From positions 124,001-188,000 of the forward strand of contig NZ_CP025781.1 in the NCBI RefSeq assembly GCF_004194535.1: DNA of 64,000 nt, read 5' to 3'. Within the stretch, counting starts at the first letter, position 1. Every line of letters begins with the position of its first letter. This stretch comes from Iodobacter fluviatilis (GTDB lineage: Bacteria; Pseudomonadota; Gammaproteobacteria; Burkholderiales; Chitinibacteraceae). The position numbers and the translations under genes are program-made. Positions 1 through 9,151 of the stretch are shown in pieces. The notes beneath the pieces are model-generated. The model made no database searches, was not told where the DNA came from, and worked only from the letters and a program-made list of their open reading frames with translations.

Positions 1-390
1 AAAAATAAGCCGCTCTTAGTACACCAAAAAACAAAAAAATACCGCACGTTATTCGCAACATAAGACCAATACTCGTACCTGACGAGTACGTATAAATAGC
101 AGGACTTGCGAGAGTAAGAAAAGGACAAATCAATGCCACTCCAGAAAGGGCCTTTAAAATATATATATTAAAAGCACCAGTTTCACGCTTCATCCAAAAG
201 TAAATATAAGCCAGTCCAAAAATACAAACTAAAAAAAATAAAACAACTAAAAAAAACCCACTAAATTCGGGCGTTTCTCCTGTATATTTATGCAATATTG
301 CAACTCCACCAACAATACAAAATGCTTGATATAAAACCACTACTATAAGAATAGAAAAAATGGTTTTACATTATTTAACAAACCTTTCAT
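1..390 (-). pseudogene. Partial, frameshifted small membrane protein gene running off the left edge
   Basis: On the minus strand an ATG at 390-388 opens MKGLLNNVKP and soon meets a stop. The adjacent frame is then open to the window edge and reads as a clean membrane protein of about 105 residues (for example ILIVVVLYQAFCIVGG, then FFLVVLFFLVCIFGLAYIYF, then MLRITCGIFLFFGVLRAA). One extra A in the AAAA run near 360-366 would join the two frames, so this looks like a gene broken by a one-base indel. It shows at least three hydrophobic segments. I do not recognise the family. It reads in the same direction as the T6SS effector genes but is separated from them by a small inverted-repeat element. 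Confidence 0.45.
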
Positions 391-433
391 TTAACTATGC
401 TCGCAATATATTCCTTAGCCTTCAAAAGCATGT

Positions 434-527
434 GGGCAGGTCTTACATTTTACATGAGATAAAATTTACAGTGATTTTAAATGCTGATTAAATTGATTGC
501 TTAATGTCAAATTTAAGACCTGACCCC
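434..527. repeat. MITE-like inverted-repeat element
   Basis: An imperfect inverted repeat of about 22 bp (GGGCAGGTCTTACATTTTAC at the left, GGGTCAGGTCTTAAATTTGA when the right end is read on the other strand) encloses about 50 bp of AT-rich sequence with no gene. Ends of this kind resemble non-autonomous elements associated with REP/Y1 transposases, but no transposase is present, so the assignment is tentative. The stretch from 528 to 667 holds a possible hairpin (GCCCAGAG to CTCTGGGC, about 551-600) and nothing else I can support. Confidence 0.45.
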
Positions 528-667
528 ATAGGTTGTTTTTCAGTTACGAAGCCCAGAGAACACAATACGAATATGCTTAAACTATCGACAACTCTGGGCG
601 GTTCAATACCCGCCCTACACGACTATTTATTTCTTCCCGAACAAATATATTTTAATTTATTCAACTA

Positions 668-1312
668 TTAATCAAATGCCCCTTTCCACTCTTTTCGACC
701 AATCACATCAGGGCGAATATTAAATAATTTCCTCATTTTCAAATTAGTACATAAATCGACAGAATCATATTCACTATATGCACGCCATCGGCCACCTTCT
801 TGGACTTCTGATTTACAAGCAATAATTCGTAATGTATTTACTTCAACAGGCTGCAAGGTAAGATTTACACGAATAGGCTCAGATAATTTTCTCGCTTTTC
901 CGCGAGGTTTTCCAAAAAAATTAATATAATCTGGATAGTATTGTGTTGTTAGCAAAGTCCAGCCACCATTTGCATTACAAGCAGCAGAATAAGAGGATTC
1001 TGCCCTTATAGACAAAGTCTCATATTGATCATCAAGCCCATTACCAATAGTTCTGCTAAAAATCACTTGGTCATTTTTTTTCATAAAAGCAACAGAAAAC
1101 CCCAAAGTTGTTGCTGCCCATTTTGAATCTGATTTTTTCAAGCTTTCAAGTACATTAGCATAATTGCCATCTTTGCCTATTACACTTGCATTATTATCAG
1201 TGACATAAACACCATCAGCAATTGGCCCACATGCAGCTTCAGCAAAAAAAGTAACGGACAACAACAGAGCACTACATGCAACTAGATGGATTTTTGTATA
1301 TTTAAATATCAT
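668..1312 (-). CDS. Exported protein of unknown fold, candidate immunity protein for the T6SS effector
   Basis: 214 residues with a typical signal peptide (hydrophobic LVACSALLLSVTFFAEA, cleavage likely after AEA), so the mature protein should be periplasmic. It contains four cysteines after the signal peptide. I recognise no family. Its ATG overlaps the TGA of the peptidoglycan-hydrolase effector gene upstream by four bases (ATGA), which implies translational coupling. T6SS effectors acting on the cell wall are normally paired with a periplasmic immunity protein encoded next door, so an immunity role is the best inference. There is no direct sequence proof. Confidence 0.6.
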   Translation of the reverse strand: MIFKYTKIHLVACSALLLSVTFFAEAACGPIADGVYVTDNNASVIGKDGNYANVLESLKKSDSKWAATTLGFSVAFMKKNDQVIFSRTIGNGLDDQYETLSIRAESSYSAACNANGGWTLLTTQYYPDYINFFGKPRGKARKLSEPIRVNLTLQPVEVNTLRIIACKSEVQEGGRWRAYSEYDSVDLCTNLKMRKLFNIRPDVIGRKEWKGAFD

Positions 1313-3153
1313 GGCTGTGGGATCTCTAAATGGTAGGCAGGCTCGCCTTTTACTTCCCCCGGAATAATAAATTTCTCTAATAATCCTTGGGCTTTCAAAT
1401 TTACTAACTTAGTCTTCATCGCTTTATGCAAAGACTGTGGAATAGTACGGGGAGAAACATCAATAACGTTTAATTTTTTATATTGAGCCTCAGAAACACA
1501 ATGCTTGGAAACACGCAGGCCTTTTTCACTTAAGCTAATTATCTCTGCCTCCATAGCAGCTAAGATCTCACCTTTTGACATACCCGCAGCATTCAACCGG
1601 ACATAAACATTAACGATCGCATCACCAGTAGCAGCGTACATATCTTTCTGTGAAGCAACTCCTTTTTGTTTAATATTGTCATACATAGTACTAGCTTGAC
1701 GCTTAGGAGGGCGTAATCCACTCGTTATATTTAATTTATTAATTCCAAGTTCATCTCCAATTTGTTGTAATAAACTCTTTGTATGTTCAGAGATCAGCTC
1801 AGGTTTTAGTACATCAGGGAGTATTTCAACTACTACCTTACCATTCGTACGAATAACAGGAACAACCTTAGGAATAGGCTTTTCTTTCGATGTTTGCGTT
1901 TCTTTTGGTTGTGGCTTTGGGGTCGCTGGCTTTACTGTCTTCTTGAGCGCGGTAATTGGAGCAATTGCATTAGCTTGAACAACTCCCCCTTTAGGTTGCA
2001 CTACATGACTACGAACATATTCAAGTGCATGTTCATCAGCATAATCAAGCCCTAACGCACAAAGTACATCCGCTATCAAACTTTGATCTGGTTTTCGACT
2101 AACAGGACGAGCAGGCAAGACTAATTCCTGTCCAACCAATACTTTATTAATGTCTTTAATACTATTTTCTTTCGCAATAGCTTCAACCGAACTATTATTC
2201 GCTTTAGCAATTTTGTCTAATGAATCACCCCGTTTAACTGTGTATTTCTCGGCGCGATCTATCTCATTCTTTCCTTTTAATTTACTAATTATAAAAGGGC
2301 TAAGTATCCCTAAAACAATCTCACCAATTCCACTAATTTGAACTGGCTTAGTTCGACCCTGACCATCTGTTACGCCTTTAATTACCCGAACAGTGTCAGC
2401 TTTCTGAGTCACTCCTGGATGCTGGCTAGAGTTTTTTTTTGGCAGCACAAGTACATATGGCTGCCCAGCTTTAAAAGCACCATCTGCGTCTTTCAGCTCA
2501 AACTGAAGCCCTGCATTAACTTTAAGTGCTGCCTCTACTTTAGGCAGTAAAGGTTTTATTTTTTTTAAATATATCTTATAGCTATCGCGGGCTTCTGGCC
2601 CTTTTTTATGTAAATTAGAAAACCAACCGTCATGATGAAAAATATAGGCATATTCACTTGCCTTACTTGCATCAAACTTAGCAGCTTTTTCTTTACAAAC
2701 TATATATGAAACAAATAATCCAAATATTCCTTTCTCAGCATCAAAGCGGTCTCTTGGCAAAATAAGGTCCAAAGGAAATCCAAGTATCCTATTTGCATCT
2801 TTCCCCTTAGCAACATCATTGGCCAATCCATTCACATATTGAGATATTCCAGCAGCAGATGTTGTACCAGCGGCTGCATCAGGATTAAGTCCAGACTCCA
2901 CTTTAGCTATTAACAGTAACATTGCTATATCGTGATAAGATAATTGATAGCGAACACCAATTTCAATGATTTTTTCAATAATACGCTTTTGTACTTCAAA
3001 GCTAACATCACCAACAATGCGTGAGTGTCCAGCTAAAGCCCCTATTGGTTTATCTATATTTGGGCACACACTTAGATATGAAGTATCAACAATTTGATCT
3101 TCTCTGTATGCTGCCCCTTTTTTACAACGCAACAATTCAAATAGATTACTCAT
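1309..3153 (-). CDS. T6SS peptidoglycan-hydrolase effector: lytic-transglycosylase-like, TTR-like, LysM and M15-like domains
   Basis: 614 residues, no signal peptide, consistent with delivery by the T6SS rather than Sec. Residues about 60-200 look like a lytic transglycosylase (AKVESGLNP with candidate catalytic Glu86, then AAGISQYVNG). Residues 217-270 (FELKDADG, AGQPYVLVLP, TDGQGRTKP) match the small beta domain at the end of the VgrG encoded upstream. Residues 303-347 are a LysM peptidoglycan-binding repeat (YTVKRGDSLDKIAK). After a Pro/Lys-rich linker (405-435), residues 450-614 resemble an M15-type zinc peptidase (TSGLRPPKRQ, His551, Asp565, YHLEIP at 607-612), though His-Asp spacing is longer than usual. 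Both start and stop overlap neighbours by four bases. Likely role: cutting glycan strands and peptides in a rival's wall. Confidence 0.75.
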   Translation of the reverse strand: MSNLFELLRCKKGAAYREDQIVDTSYLSVCPNIDKPIGALAGHSRIVGDVSFEVQKRIIEKIIEIGVRYQLSYHDIAMLLLIAKVESGLNPDAAAGTTSAAGISQYVNGLANDVAKGKDANRILGFPLDLILPRDRFDAEKGIFGLFVSYIVCKEKAAKFDASKASEYAYIFHHDGWFSNLHKKGPEARDSYKIYLKKIKPLLPKVEAALKVNAGLQFELKDADGAFKAGQPYVLVLPKKNSSQHPGVTQKADTVRVIKGVTDGQGRTKPVQISGIGEIVLGILSPFIISKLKGKNEIDRAEKYTVKRGDSLDKIAKANNSSVEAIAKENSIKDINKVLVGQELVLPARPVSRKPDQSLIADVLCALGLDYADEHALEYVRSHVVQPKGGVVQANAIAPITALKKTVKPATPKPQPKETQTSKEKPIPKVVPVIRTNGKVVVEILPDVLKPELISEHTKSLLQQIGDELGINKLNITSGLRPPKRQASTMYDNIKQKGVASQKDMYAATGDAIVNVYVRLNAAGMSKGEILAAMEAEIISLSEKGLRVSKHCVSEAQYKKLNVIDVSPRTIPQSLHKAMKTKLVNLKAQGLLEKFIIPGEVKGEPAYHLEIPQP

Positions 3154-3641
3154 TTTATCGAAAATCTTCCATTAATTTCATTTAAACTATATTTTTTCAC
3201 ATCTACAACATAACTGCGTTCAAGCGTAGTTAGTATATTCTTATTGTTAGCAATGTGTTCTACTACAGCACCATCAGCAAAGTAATCTATTTTTTCATCA
3301 AAATCGCCATGGCCACCATAAGTCATATAATAAATTCTTAAATAATGCTTATTTTCGTATTTAACACATGACCAATCCTTTACAAAAAGATCCTCAATTG
3401 TTCCTGCTTTACGATAATTGACTAAATCTTTTTCACTAAAAAAAGGCAACTTCATTACCACATTACCATATTTTAAAGCCTGTGATTTTGAAACACACTC
3501 ATTCAAATCTCCTTGAACCGCTTTGCAACTAACTGAATAAATTACTTCCTGCCCACCACAACTTGATTTGGTTTGCCAAGGCAAATTAGCCGCAGATATT
3601 CCACAAGATATTAATAGAAAAGCTAAAGGTGCAAGTTTCAT
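3150..3641 (-). CDS. Exported protein of unknown fold between vgrG and the effector, candidate immunity or accessory protein
   Basis: 163 residues with a signal peptide (MKLAPLAFLLISCGISAANLP, cleavage likely after SAA). The mature part has paired cysteines (SSCGGQ, VSCKAV, NECVSK, WSCVKY) suggesting disulfides in the periplasm. No family recognised. Its start codon overlaps the vgrG stop and its stop overlaps the effector start, each by ATGA, so the four genes vgrG, this gene, the effector and the 214-residue protein are translated as one unit. It could be a second immunity protein against the two-activity effector. Confidence 0.6.
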   Translation of the reverse strand: MKLAPLAFLLISCGISAANLPWQTKSSCGGQEVIYSVSCKAVQGDLNECVSKSQALKYGNVVMKLPFFSEKDLVNYRKAGTIEDLFVKDWSCVKYENKHYLRIYYMTYGGHGDFDEKIDYFADGAVVEHIANNKNILTTLERSYVVDVKKYSLNEINGRFSIK

Positions 3642-6520
3642 TCTTCTTCCCAGTAAAAATTAGCCCCAATGCGATCAAGATTTACTTCATCTTCATCCCA
3701 CTCATTCATAAATATTGGTGTGAACTTTACTTCTGATGATTCTGATGTGTGAGCTGGCATGCTTAACCCCTCTCCATCTGTTCGCCCAAATATTTGTTTC
3801 CCATTTGGAAATTCCATCATATAAGGCTGATTAGCCACAGCAGAGCCTTGATCATCCTTAAGTTGAAATATTCCTGAGTACGAGGACTTAAACTCTGGCA
3901 TACGGAAATTTATTTTTTGCCCCCCACTCAACTCATGACTAGCCCCCTTAATACTCACTTCCCCCGGGCAATGAATTTCTATATTGCCGTCTTTTATCCG
4001 GATATAGCCGCCGCCGGATGTAAAGAGCAGTTCATTACCTGCTGCGATTTCTGCTTTTTCTTTGCAGGCGGTGATTTTAACGTTTTTATCAGCGGTGATT
4101 TCAATATCGTCGCTTTGGGCTTGCAGCTGGATTTTGCCTTTGGCTGCGATGATCTTCAGCGCGACTTTATCTTTTACCCCTGCCACAAATAGGCTGATGT
4201 GCTGGCCTACGTTGTGAATCCAGCGGCGGCCAGAGGTTTGGTTGGTGTCTCTTTGGGCGACCAAATCTAAGTTAGTGCCTGCGGTGTGCGTCTGGCTTTG
4301 CGGGCTGGTGATGGCTACGCCGTCTTCCCCGTGCAGCAGGATAATTTTTTGCTGGCCGGTTTGGTCTTTAGATTTTGTTTTGCCGTCTTTATCCGTATTG
4401 CTGCCCGCTTCAAGGCTTTTACTGGCGTGCACGTGGTGGTAAAGATGGCCAGAGCTGGCTGCGCTGCCTGCGCTATTATCCGCCTCAACGGTTTTGCCTT
4501 CGCCGCCGGTTTCGATGCTGTCAGCAAGCTGGTTGGTGGCCGTTTCGCCTAGGCTTTGGGCCAGTGAAAATGCTGATTCAAGCTGGCTTTGGGCGGGGCT
4601 GTGGTCTAGCTGCTTGCCGCTAGCGCCGCCTTTGGCTTCGGTGCTGATCAGCAAGCCGCTGGCGCGAATGGCTCCTTGTTTGTCGCTGCGTAATTCAAAG
4701 CCTTCGCCGCGTGCTTCGCCTTTGCCATCGGTGCGCGGGTGGATCAGATAGCCAAGATTAAGCTGGGTTTTACCGTGCTCGCTGGATAGCTTGGTGCGCA
4801 CTTCATCCTTGGTATCGTCAAACAACAGCTCGCCGTATTGGCCGCCCTCAAATTCTTTGGTTTTGATGCCAGATAATGTTTTGTTGGCGGGCAAAGCACC
4901 TGCACCGCTAAATGCTGGCACAGGATGACTACCGTTGTGGACTACGCCAGTGATGATGGGGCGGTCGATGTCGCCTTCAATAAAATCGACTAAAACTTCC
5001 TGGCCGATGCGTGGGATGAACTGGTGGCCCCAGCTTGCGCCTGCCGATGGATAAGCAACACGTATCCAGCAAGATGATTTATCATCGAGGTTTGCGCCAA
5101 ATTCTGGGTGTTCTGCGGCACGCTGCCAGTGAAATTCTATTTTTATGCGGCCGTGCTCATCCGTATGCACCTCTGCTTGCTGGCTAGAGTCGGCAGTGCT
5201 GCCTTGGGGGCCCACCACGGTGGCGGTTTGTACGCCGCGACTTTTGGGTTTGCTGTGTGCTGCATGAGCAAAATGAGGTGTAATCGGCTGGCCACGTCTT
5301 TGGGCGGTAAATTCTACTTGATAGGGTGCGGCATCGCTCTTAGCACTTGCATTACCCGCAGCCCCTAGTAAGCTGGGCGCTATCTGTAGCAGCTGCTGCG
5401 TTAAATCAGCAGGCAGATTATTGTTAGCTGTAAATTTTAGGTCAGTAACGGCAAATTCCCGCTGCTCAGCGCTGTCCCACTCATGGGCGGGATGCTCTTC
5501 TAGCCGGAACCATTGCCCTGCCTGTAAGGCACGCAAGGTGCCAGAGCCGTTAAACGTTTTCTTCTGACTGTCGTGTGCTTGCTGGCGCAGCTGTGCATAG
5601 TGGCTAAGGCCTTCTGCATCGCTGGCGTAATAATGCGCCTGTGGATCGTAGTCTTCTAGACTGGCCTGCAGTTGCGATCCGCCATCACCCTGATCGATCC
5701 GGCTGGTCTCAAAACTTTGGCTGGTGTTAGTTGCTTTGTAATCAAAGCTGGCGAGCGATACACTGCCGCTGCCCACTTGGCGCTGGCTAGTCCATTCGGT
5801 GAGTGCATCTGACTCCTCCGTAGCGTCAGCGCGATGAAAGCGTACTTGCATTTCGCTGGCTTCGGGCAAGGCGTAAGCATCATCAAATACCACTAACTGC
5901 ACCTGTGGTGAATCACCTGATAGATGCTCAAAGCGCCAAGCCAAGCCTTCCTCATGCATTAAGCGCACTAAAAAATCAAAATCAGATTCACGATACTGCA
6001 GGCAGTAAGAGCGTGGTGCGTGCGGGCCGGATAGTTTGAAATCCAACATCTGCACGGCAGCAAACACCGAGCTTTTTGCCTGATGCTCGCTTAAAACCTG
6101 TTTGATGATATCGGGAACACTGATGTCCTGAAACACACGTGAAGTACGGCGGTAACGCAGTAGTGCAAAGGGTGGCTCTGCAATCAGCACGTAGCGGGCA
6201 AAACCGCCATCTGAGCCAATCAGCTGCACCTGGGTAATCACCCCGCAGCGCTCAATTTCACTGCCAGACGCATCGGCCACCGATAAGACCAGCGGCAGGC
6301 CCAATAGAGACTTAAGCTCTAGGGCCGTATCGGCAGATAAACACTCAATTTGATAGCGGTAAGCTTGGCTAATTCCTTCCGAGCCAAGCACCCGCTGTGG
6401 TAAAAGCTGCCCACCCCATGCTGATCCATCGCCTAATTGTAAAGAGATTAATCGTTGATTCTGATTAAACGCAGCGGCAAAGCTGCTCAGTATTTGTGAC
6501 AAAGGCATAGGGAAAATCAT
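3638..6520 (-). CDS. vgrG: VgrG spike protein (TssI) with C-terminal extension
   Basis: 960 residues. The N-terminal two-thirds is the gp27/gp5-like VgrG core (SLQLGDGSAWGG, YCLQYRESDFDFLVRLMHEEGLAWRFEH, and the OB-fold region HTDEHGRIKIEFHWQR with SCWIRVAYPSAGASWGHQFIPRIGQEVLVDFIEGDIDRPIITG). It is followed by a DUF2345-type beta-helix region (about 690-880) and a short terminal domain (QLKDDQGSAVANQPYMMEFP, TDGEGLS) that recurs in the effector gene. VgrG trimers tip the Hcp tube and carry effectors; such transthyretin-like tails are known effector-docking modules in other VgrGs. It heads the effector island, and the downstream start codon overlaps its stop. Confidence 0.95.
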   Translation of the reverse strand: MIFPMPLSQILSSFAAAFNQNQRLISLQLGDGSAWGGQLLPQRVLGSEGISQAYRYQIECLSADTALELKSLLGLPLVLSVADASGSEIERCGVITQVQLIGSDGGFARYVLIAEPPFALLRYRRTSRVFQDISVPDIIKQVLSEHQAKSSVFAAVQMLDFKLSGPHAPRSYCLQYRESDFDFLVRLMHEEGLAWRFEHLSGDSPQVQLVVFDDAYALPEASEMQVRFHRADATEESDALTEWTSQRQVGSGSVSLASFDYKATNTSQSFETSRIDQGDGGSQLQASLEDYDPQAHYYASDAEGLSHYAQLRQQAHDSQKKTFNGSGTLRALQAGQWFRLEEHPAHEWDSAEQREFAVTDLKFTANNNLPADLTQQLLQIAPSLLGAAGNASAKSDAAPYQVEFTAQRRGQPITPHFAHAAHSKPKSRGVQTATVVGPQGSTADSSQQAEVHTDEHGRIKIEFHWQRAAEHPEFGANLDDKSSCWIRVAYPSAGASWGHQFIPRIGQEVLVDFIEGDIDRPIITGVVHNGSHPVPAFSGAGALPANKTLSGIKTKEFEGGQYGELLFDDTKDEVRTKLSSEHGKTQLNLGYLIHPRTDGKGEARGEGFELRSDKQGAIRASGLLISTEAKGGASGKQLDHSPAQSQLESAFSLAQSLGETATNQLADSIETGGEGKTVEADNSAGSAASSGHLYHHVHASKSLEAGSNTDKDGKTKSKDQTGQQKIILLHGEDGVAITSPQSQTHTAGTNLDLVAQRDTNQTSGRRWIHNVGQHISLFVAGVKDKVALKIIAAKGKIQLQAQSDDIEITADKNVKITACKEKAEIAAGNELLFTSGGGYIRIKDGNIEIHCPGEVSIKGASHELSGGQKINFRMPEFKSSYSGIFQLKDDQGSAVANQPYMMEFPNGKQIFGRTDGEGLSMPAHTSESSEVKFTPIFMNEWDEDEVNLDRIGANFYWEEE

Positions 6521-6559
6521 GAGCAGTCCAGGTCAAGCGAGTGAATGACAAAATGCAAA

Positions 6560-7024
6560 TTAATTGCTGAATTCAACGCGCACAGCGTGTTCCGCATCTT
6601 CGGTATTGTAGCGACGGCTCAGTTTCTTTTTAGAGACGCCTTGTTTAACAAGGAATTTCTCAACACTTACAGCGCGCGCCAGTGCGGCAGACTTGGCATT
6701 ACCGATATCTTTCTTGTAGCAAAAACCACGTAATGTAATCGCTTTAGCATCTTTTAATTTAGGCAAAAGGCTCAAAAGCTGTGCCTCATGCTCAGGTGTC
6801 AGCTTGGCGGACATTTTGTCAAACTTAAGGAAGCCCGGATCCGCAACAACTTGTGCGGCGGCGCTTTCTGCAGCTTTAGTTGCTGTTGAAGTGGCAGCTA
6901 CTGGAGCAGATTTCCACGCAGTTGTCGCAGGCGTGGCACTTTCTGCACTTGGATTTTCAGCGCATCCAGTTACACCAGCAGCAATTACCAGTAATGCAGC
7001 ACAAACAAATCCTGAACGTATCAT
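6560..7024 (-). CDS. OmpA-like lipoprotein associated with the T6SS
   Basis: 154 residues. The N-terminus is a lipoprotein signal (LLVIAAGVTGC, Cys at about residue 21) followed by an Ala/Thr-rich linker. Residues about 65-154 resemble an OmpA/MotB peptidoglycan-binding domain (FLKFDKMSAKLTPEHEAQLLSLLPKLKDAKAITLRGFCY, then NAKSAALARAVSVEKFLVKQGV). The TssL of this locus lacks a peptidoglycan-binding domain, so this lipoprotein may provide the anchoring function, as TagL-type proteins do elsewhere. It sits between hcp and vgrG. Confidence 0.7.
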   Translation of the reverse strand: MIRSGFVCAALLVIAAGVTGCAENPSAESATPATTAWKSAPVAATSTATKAAESAAAQVVADPGFLKFDKMSAKLTPEHEAQLLSLLPKLKDAKAITLRGFCYKKDIGNAKSAALARAVSVEKFLVKQGVSKKKLSRRYNTEDAEHAVRVEFSN

Positions 7025-7041
7025 TGTTAAATCCCTTTTTT

Positions 7042-7078
7042 TAAAACAACTGATCTGCCTTGCAGCAGATCAGTTTGC
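7042..7078 (-). terminator. Terminator-like hairpin after hcp
   Basis: Read on the minus strand, AACTGATCTGC-TGCAA-GGCAGATCAGTT forms an 11-12 bp stem followed by GTTTTAAAAAAA. A second small hairpin lies at about 7093-7112. The placement fits attenuation between abundant hcp message and the downstream lipoprotein/vgrG genes. Confidence 0.6.
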
Positions 7079-7118
7079 TACTTATTGCTCATCACCCGAA
7101 TGGTGATAGTTAAATCAC

Positions 7119-7616
7119 TTAAGCAATCGTTTTGTTGGCTGTCAGATCCCAACCAGCGCTCACATTACCGCCACCAGCGCCATCGGTACGTTTTTGCTGA
7201 GTATAAGTCCACTTGATTTTACCGTAGCTAAAGCTAACCAATTCGCTTGGGAAACCTTCGTCTTGGGCGGAACCATGTGGCTCTGCTTTAGAAATCAAAA
7301 CTTGTTCCATTTTGATTTCCATGTACTTCACTTTATCGCCACCTGAACGGCAAAGTTCGATAGTGATTTCTTTGATGTGCTTACCCGTGCAGCAAGCTTC
7401 GTAAATCTTTGGGCTAGCTTTATCTAAGAAGTGAGTAATAACGTACTGAGCGTGGTTTACACGTTCAGCAGTTGCACCACCGGCAGAGCTGGCAGTCGCT
7501 TGAGCTGGCTGCTCAATTTTGTGTGAGAAAGATTGGATTTCAATCCAGTCTTTATGCTTGTCATCTGTTGATTCGCCAGGAATACCATCAATTTTCAAGA
7601 ATGCATCAAAAGCCAT
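7119..7616 (-). CDS. hcp: Hcp tube protein (TssD)
   Basis: 165 residues, the usual Hcp length, beginning MAFDAFLKIDGIPGESTDDKHKDWIEIQSFSH, a classic Hcp N-terminus. Later motifs (YVITHFLDKASPKIYEACCTGKHIKEITIELCR) also fit. Hcp hexamers stack into the inner tube propelled by the TssBC sheath and can chaperone small effectors. It follows tssC by 48 bases and is closed by a hairpin. Confidence 0.95.
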   Translation of the reverse strand: MAFDAFLKIDGIPGESTDDKHKDWIEIQSFSHKIEQPAQATASSAGGATAERVNHAQYVITHFLDKASPKIYEACCTGKHIKEITIELCRSGGDKVKYMEIKMEQVLISKAEPHGSAQDEGFPSELVSFSYGKIKWTYTQQKRTDGAGGGNVSAGWDLTANKTIA

Positions 7617-7664
7617 AATTCAGAACTCCTTTTATTAAAAAATTTACTGCTACGCTTCACTGCA

Positions 7665-9146
7665 TCAACGGGTTGGCTTAGGTAGCTCAGCCACTAGACG
7701 CAAGGAAATAGTTAGCTCATCGAGCTGAAAGTGTGGGCGCAAAAACGCGGCGGCACGGTAAACACCTGGTTTACCAGGTACTTCAACCACATCTACCCGC
7801 GCTTCACGCAATGGGTATTTCGCCTTGGCTTCTTGACTGGCGGAATCATCAAGCAACACATACTGTGCAAGCCATGTGTTTAAGAAATCCTGCACATTCT
7901 GACGAGAAGCAAAGCTACCAATTTTGTCGCGCATAATCGATTTCATATAATGCGCAATACGGGAAACCGAGAAAATATAAGGCAGCTGAGTCGATAAACG
8001 CGCATTGGCATTAGCCGAATCAGTGTTGTAACTTTTCGCTTTTTGTGAAGACTGGCCACTGAAAAACGCCGCGTAATCGGTGTTTTTGCAATGCACCAGC
8101 GAGATAAAGCCTAAGTCAGACAAAAGCTTTTCAGTACGATCAGTTACGGCGACTTCGGTTGGGCATTTCAGTGCCACTTCGCCGTCATCTGTTTTAAAGG
8201 TATGTGCTGGCAAACCTTCTACCAAGCCACCGCCCTCTACACCGCGAATCGCAGCCAACCAGCCGTATTCAGCAAAGGCCGCAGTCAGGCGGGCAGCGTA
8301 GGCGTAAGAGGCATTGGTCCACAAATATTTGCTGTGATCGGTGCCATCCACGTTTTCTTCAAAATCAAAATCTTCAACTGGCACGGTATCGCGGCCATAA
8401 GGCAGGCGGCCCAATACGTGTGGCAATACCATACCTACATAACGCGAATCATCGGACTCACGGAATGCCTTCCACTTAGTGTATTCAACGGTATCAAAAA
8501 TCTTAGCCAGATCGCGTGGCTTACCGATATCGGTAAAGCTTTCTAGGCCAAATAAACCTGCACCGGCGGAAGTAATCAGTGGCGCGTGCGAGGCAGCGGC
8601 CACATGAGATAGCTCTTCCAGCAGGTAGAAGTCTTCTGGATGGCGGCCAAATTCAAAGTCACCCACCAAGCCCGCATAAGGCGCGCCACCAAAGGTGCCG
8701 TATTCTTCTTCGTAAATTTTCTTAAACAAAGCGCTTTGGTCAAACTCTGCCGACGCTTTAAAGTCTTTTAGCAGGTCTTTCTTAGACGCATTCAGCACTT
8801 TGATTTTGAGCATGGTGCTGGTTTCTGATTCTGCGGTCAGATACTTCAGGCCGCGCCATGAGGATTCCAGCTTCTGGAAATCAGCGTGGTGCATGATTTC
8901 GTTCAGCTGCTCTGAAATCAGTGCATCAATCTCAGCAATACGCACGTCCATGCTGGCGCTTAAATCGCGTGAGATAGTGACGGTACCTGCCAACACTTGA
9001 TCAACTAGCTCACTGATTAGATCGCGAGTGCGGTCTTTTTCTTGCTCATTGCTTGCAATACGGCTGTTATCGATAATCGAGTCAAGTAGGCTACTGGCCT
9101 CGCTATGCTCGGCAACGCCAGCTTCCTGCTTCTGTAGATCTGACAT
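7665..9146 (-). CDS. tssC: TssC large sheath subunit (VipB)
   Basis: 493 residues with the family hallmarks LESSWRGLKYL, FGGAPYAGLVGDFEFGRHPEDFYLLEELSHVAAASHAPLI and, near the C-terminus, ISRIAHYMKSIMRDKIGSF. With TssB it forms the contractile sheath around the Hcp tube in the cytoplasm. Length is normal. tssB lies five bases upstream, so the two sheath subunits are co-translated in the standard order. Confidence 0.97.
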   Translation of the reverse strand: MSDLQKQEAGVAEHSEASSLLDSIIDNSRIASNEQEKDRTRDLISELVDQVLAGTVTISRDLSASMDVRIAEIDALISEQLNEIMHHADFQKLESSWRGLKYLTAESETSTMLKIKVLNASKKDLLKDFKASAEFDQSALFKKIYEEEYGTFGGAPYAGLVGDFEFGRHPEDFYLLEELSHVAAASHAPLITSAGAGLFGLESFTDIGKPRDLAKIFDTVEYTKWKAFRESDDSRYVGMVLPHVLGRLPYGRDTVPVEDFDFEENVDGTDHSKYLWTNASYAYAARLTAAFAEYGWLAAIRGVEGGGLVEGLPAHTFKTDDGEVALKCPTEVAVTDRTEKLLSDLGFISLVHCKNTDYAAFFSGQSSQKAKSYNTDSANANARLSTQLPYIFSVSRIAHYMKSIMRDKIGSFASRQNVQDFLNTWLAQYVLLDDSASQEAKAKYPLREARVDVVEVPGKPGVYRAAAFLRPHFQLDELTISLRLVAELPKPTR

Positions 9147-9151
9147 AGCAA

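Noticed and set aside
4242..4751. Several open frames opposite the vgrG gene
   Set aside because: They are antisense shadows of the high-GC vgrG coding sequence without RBS or recognisable protein features.
8202..8546. 114-residue open frame opposite tssC
   Set aside because: It lies entirely within the well-conserved tssC gene on the other strand and has no protein-family features.
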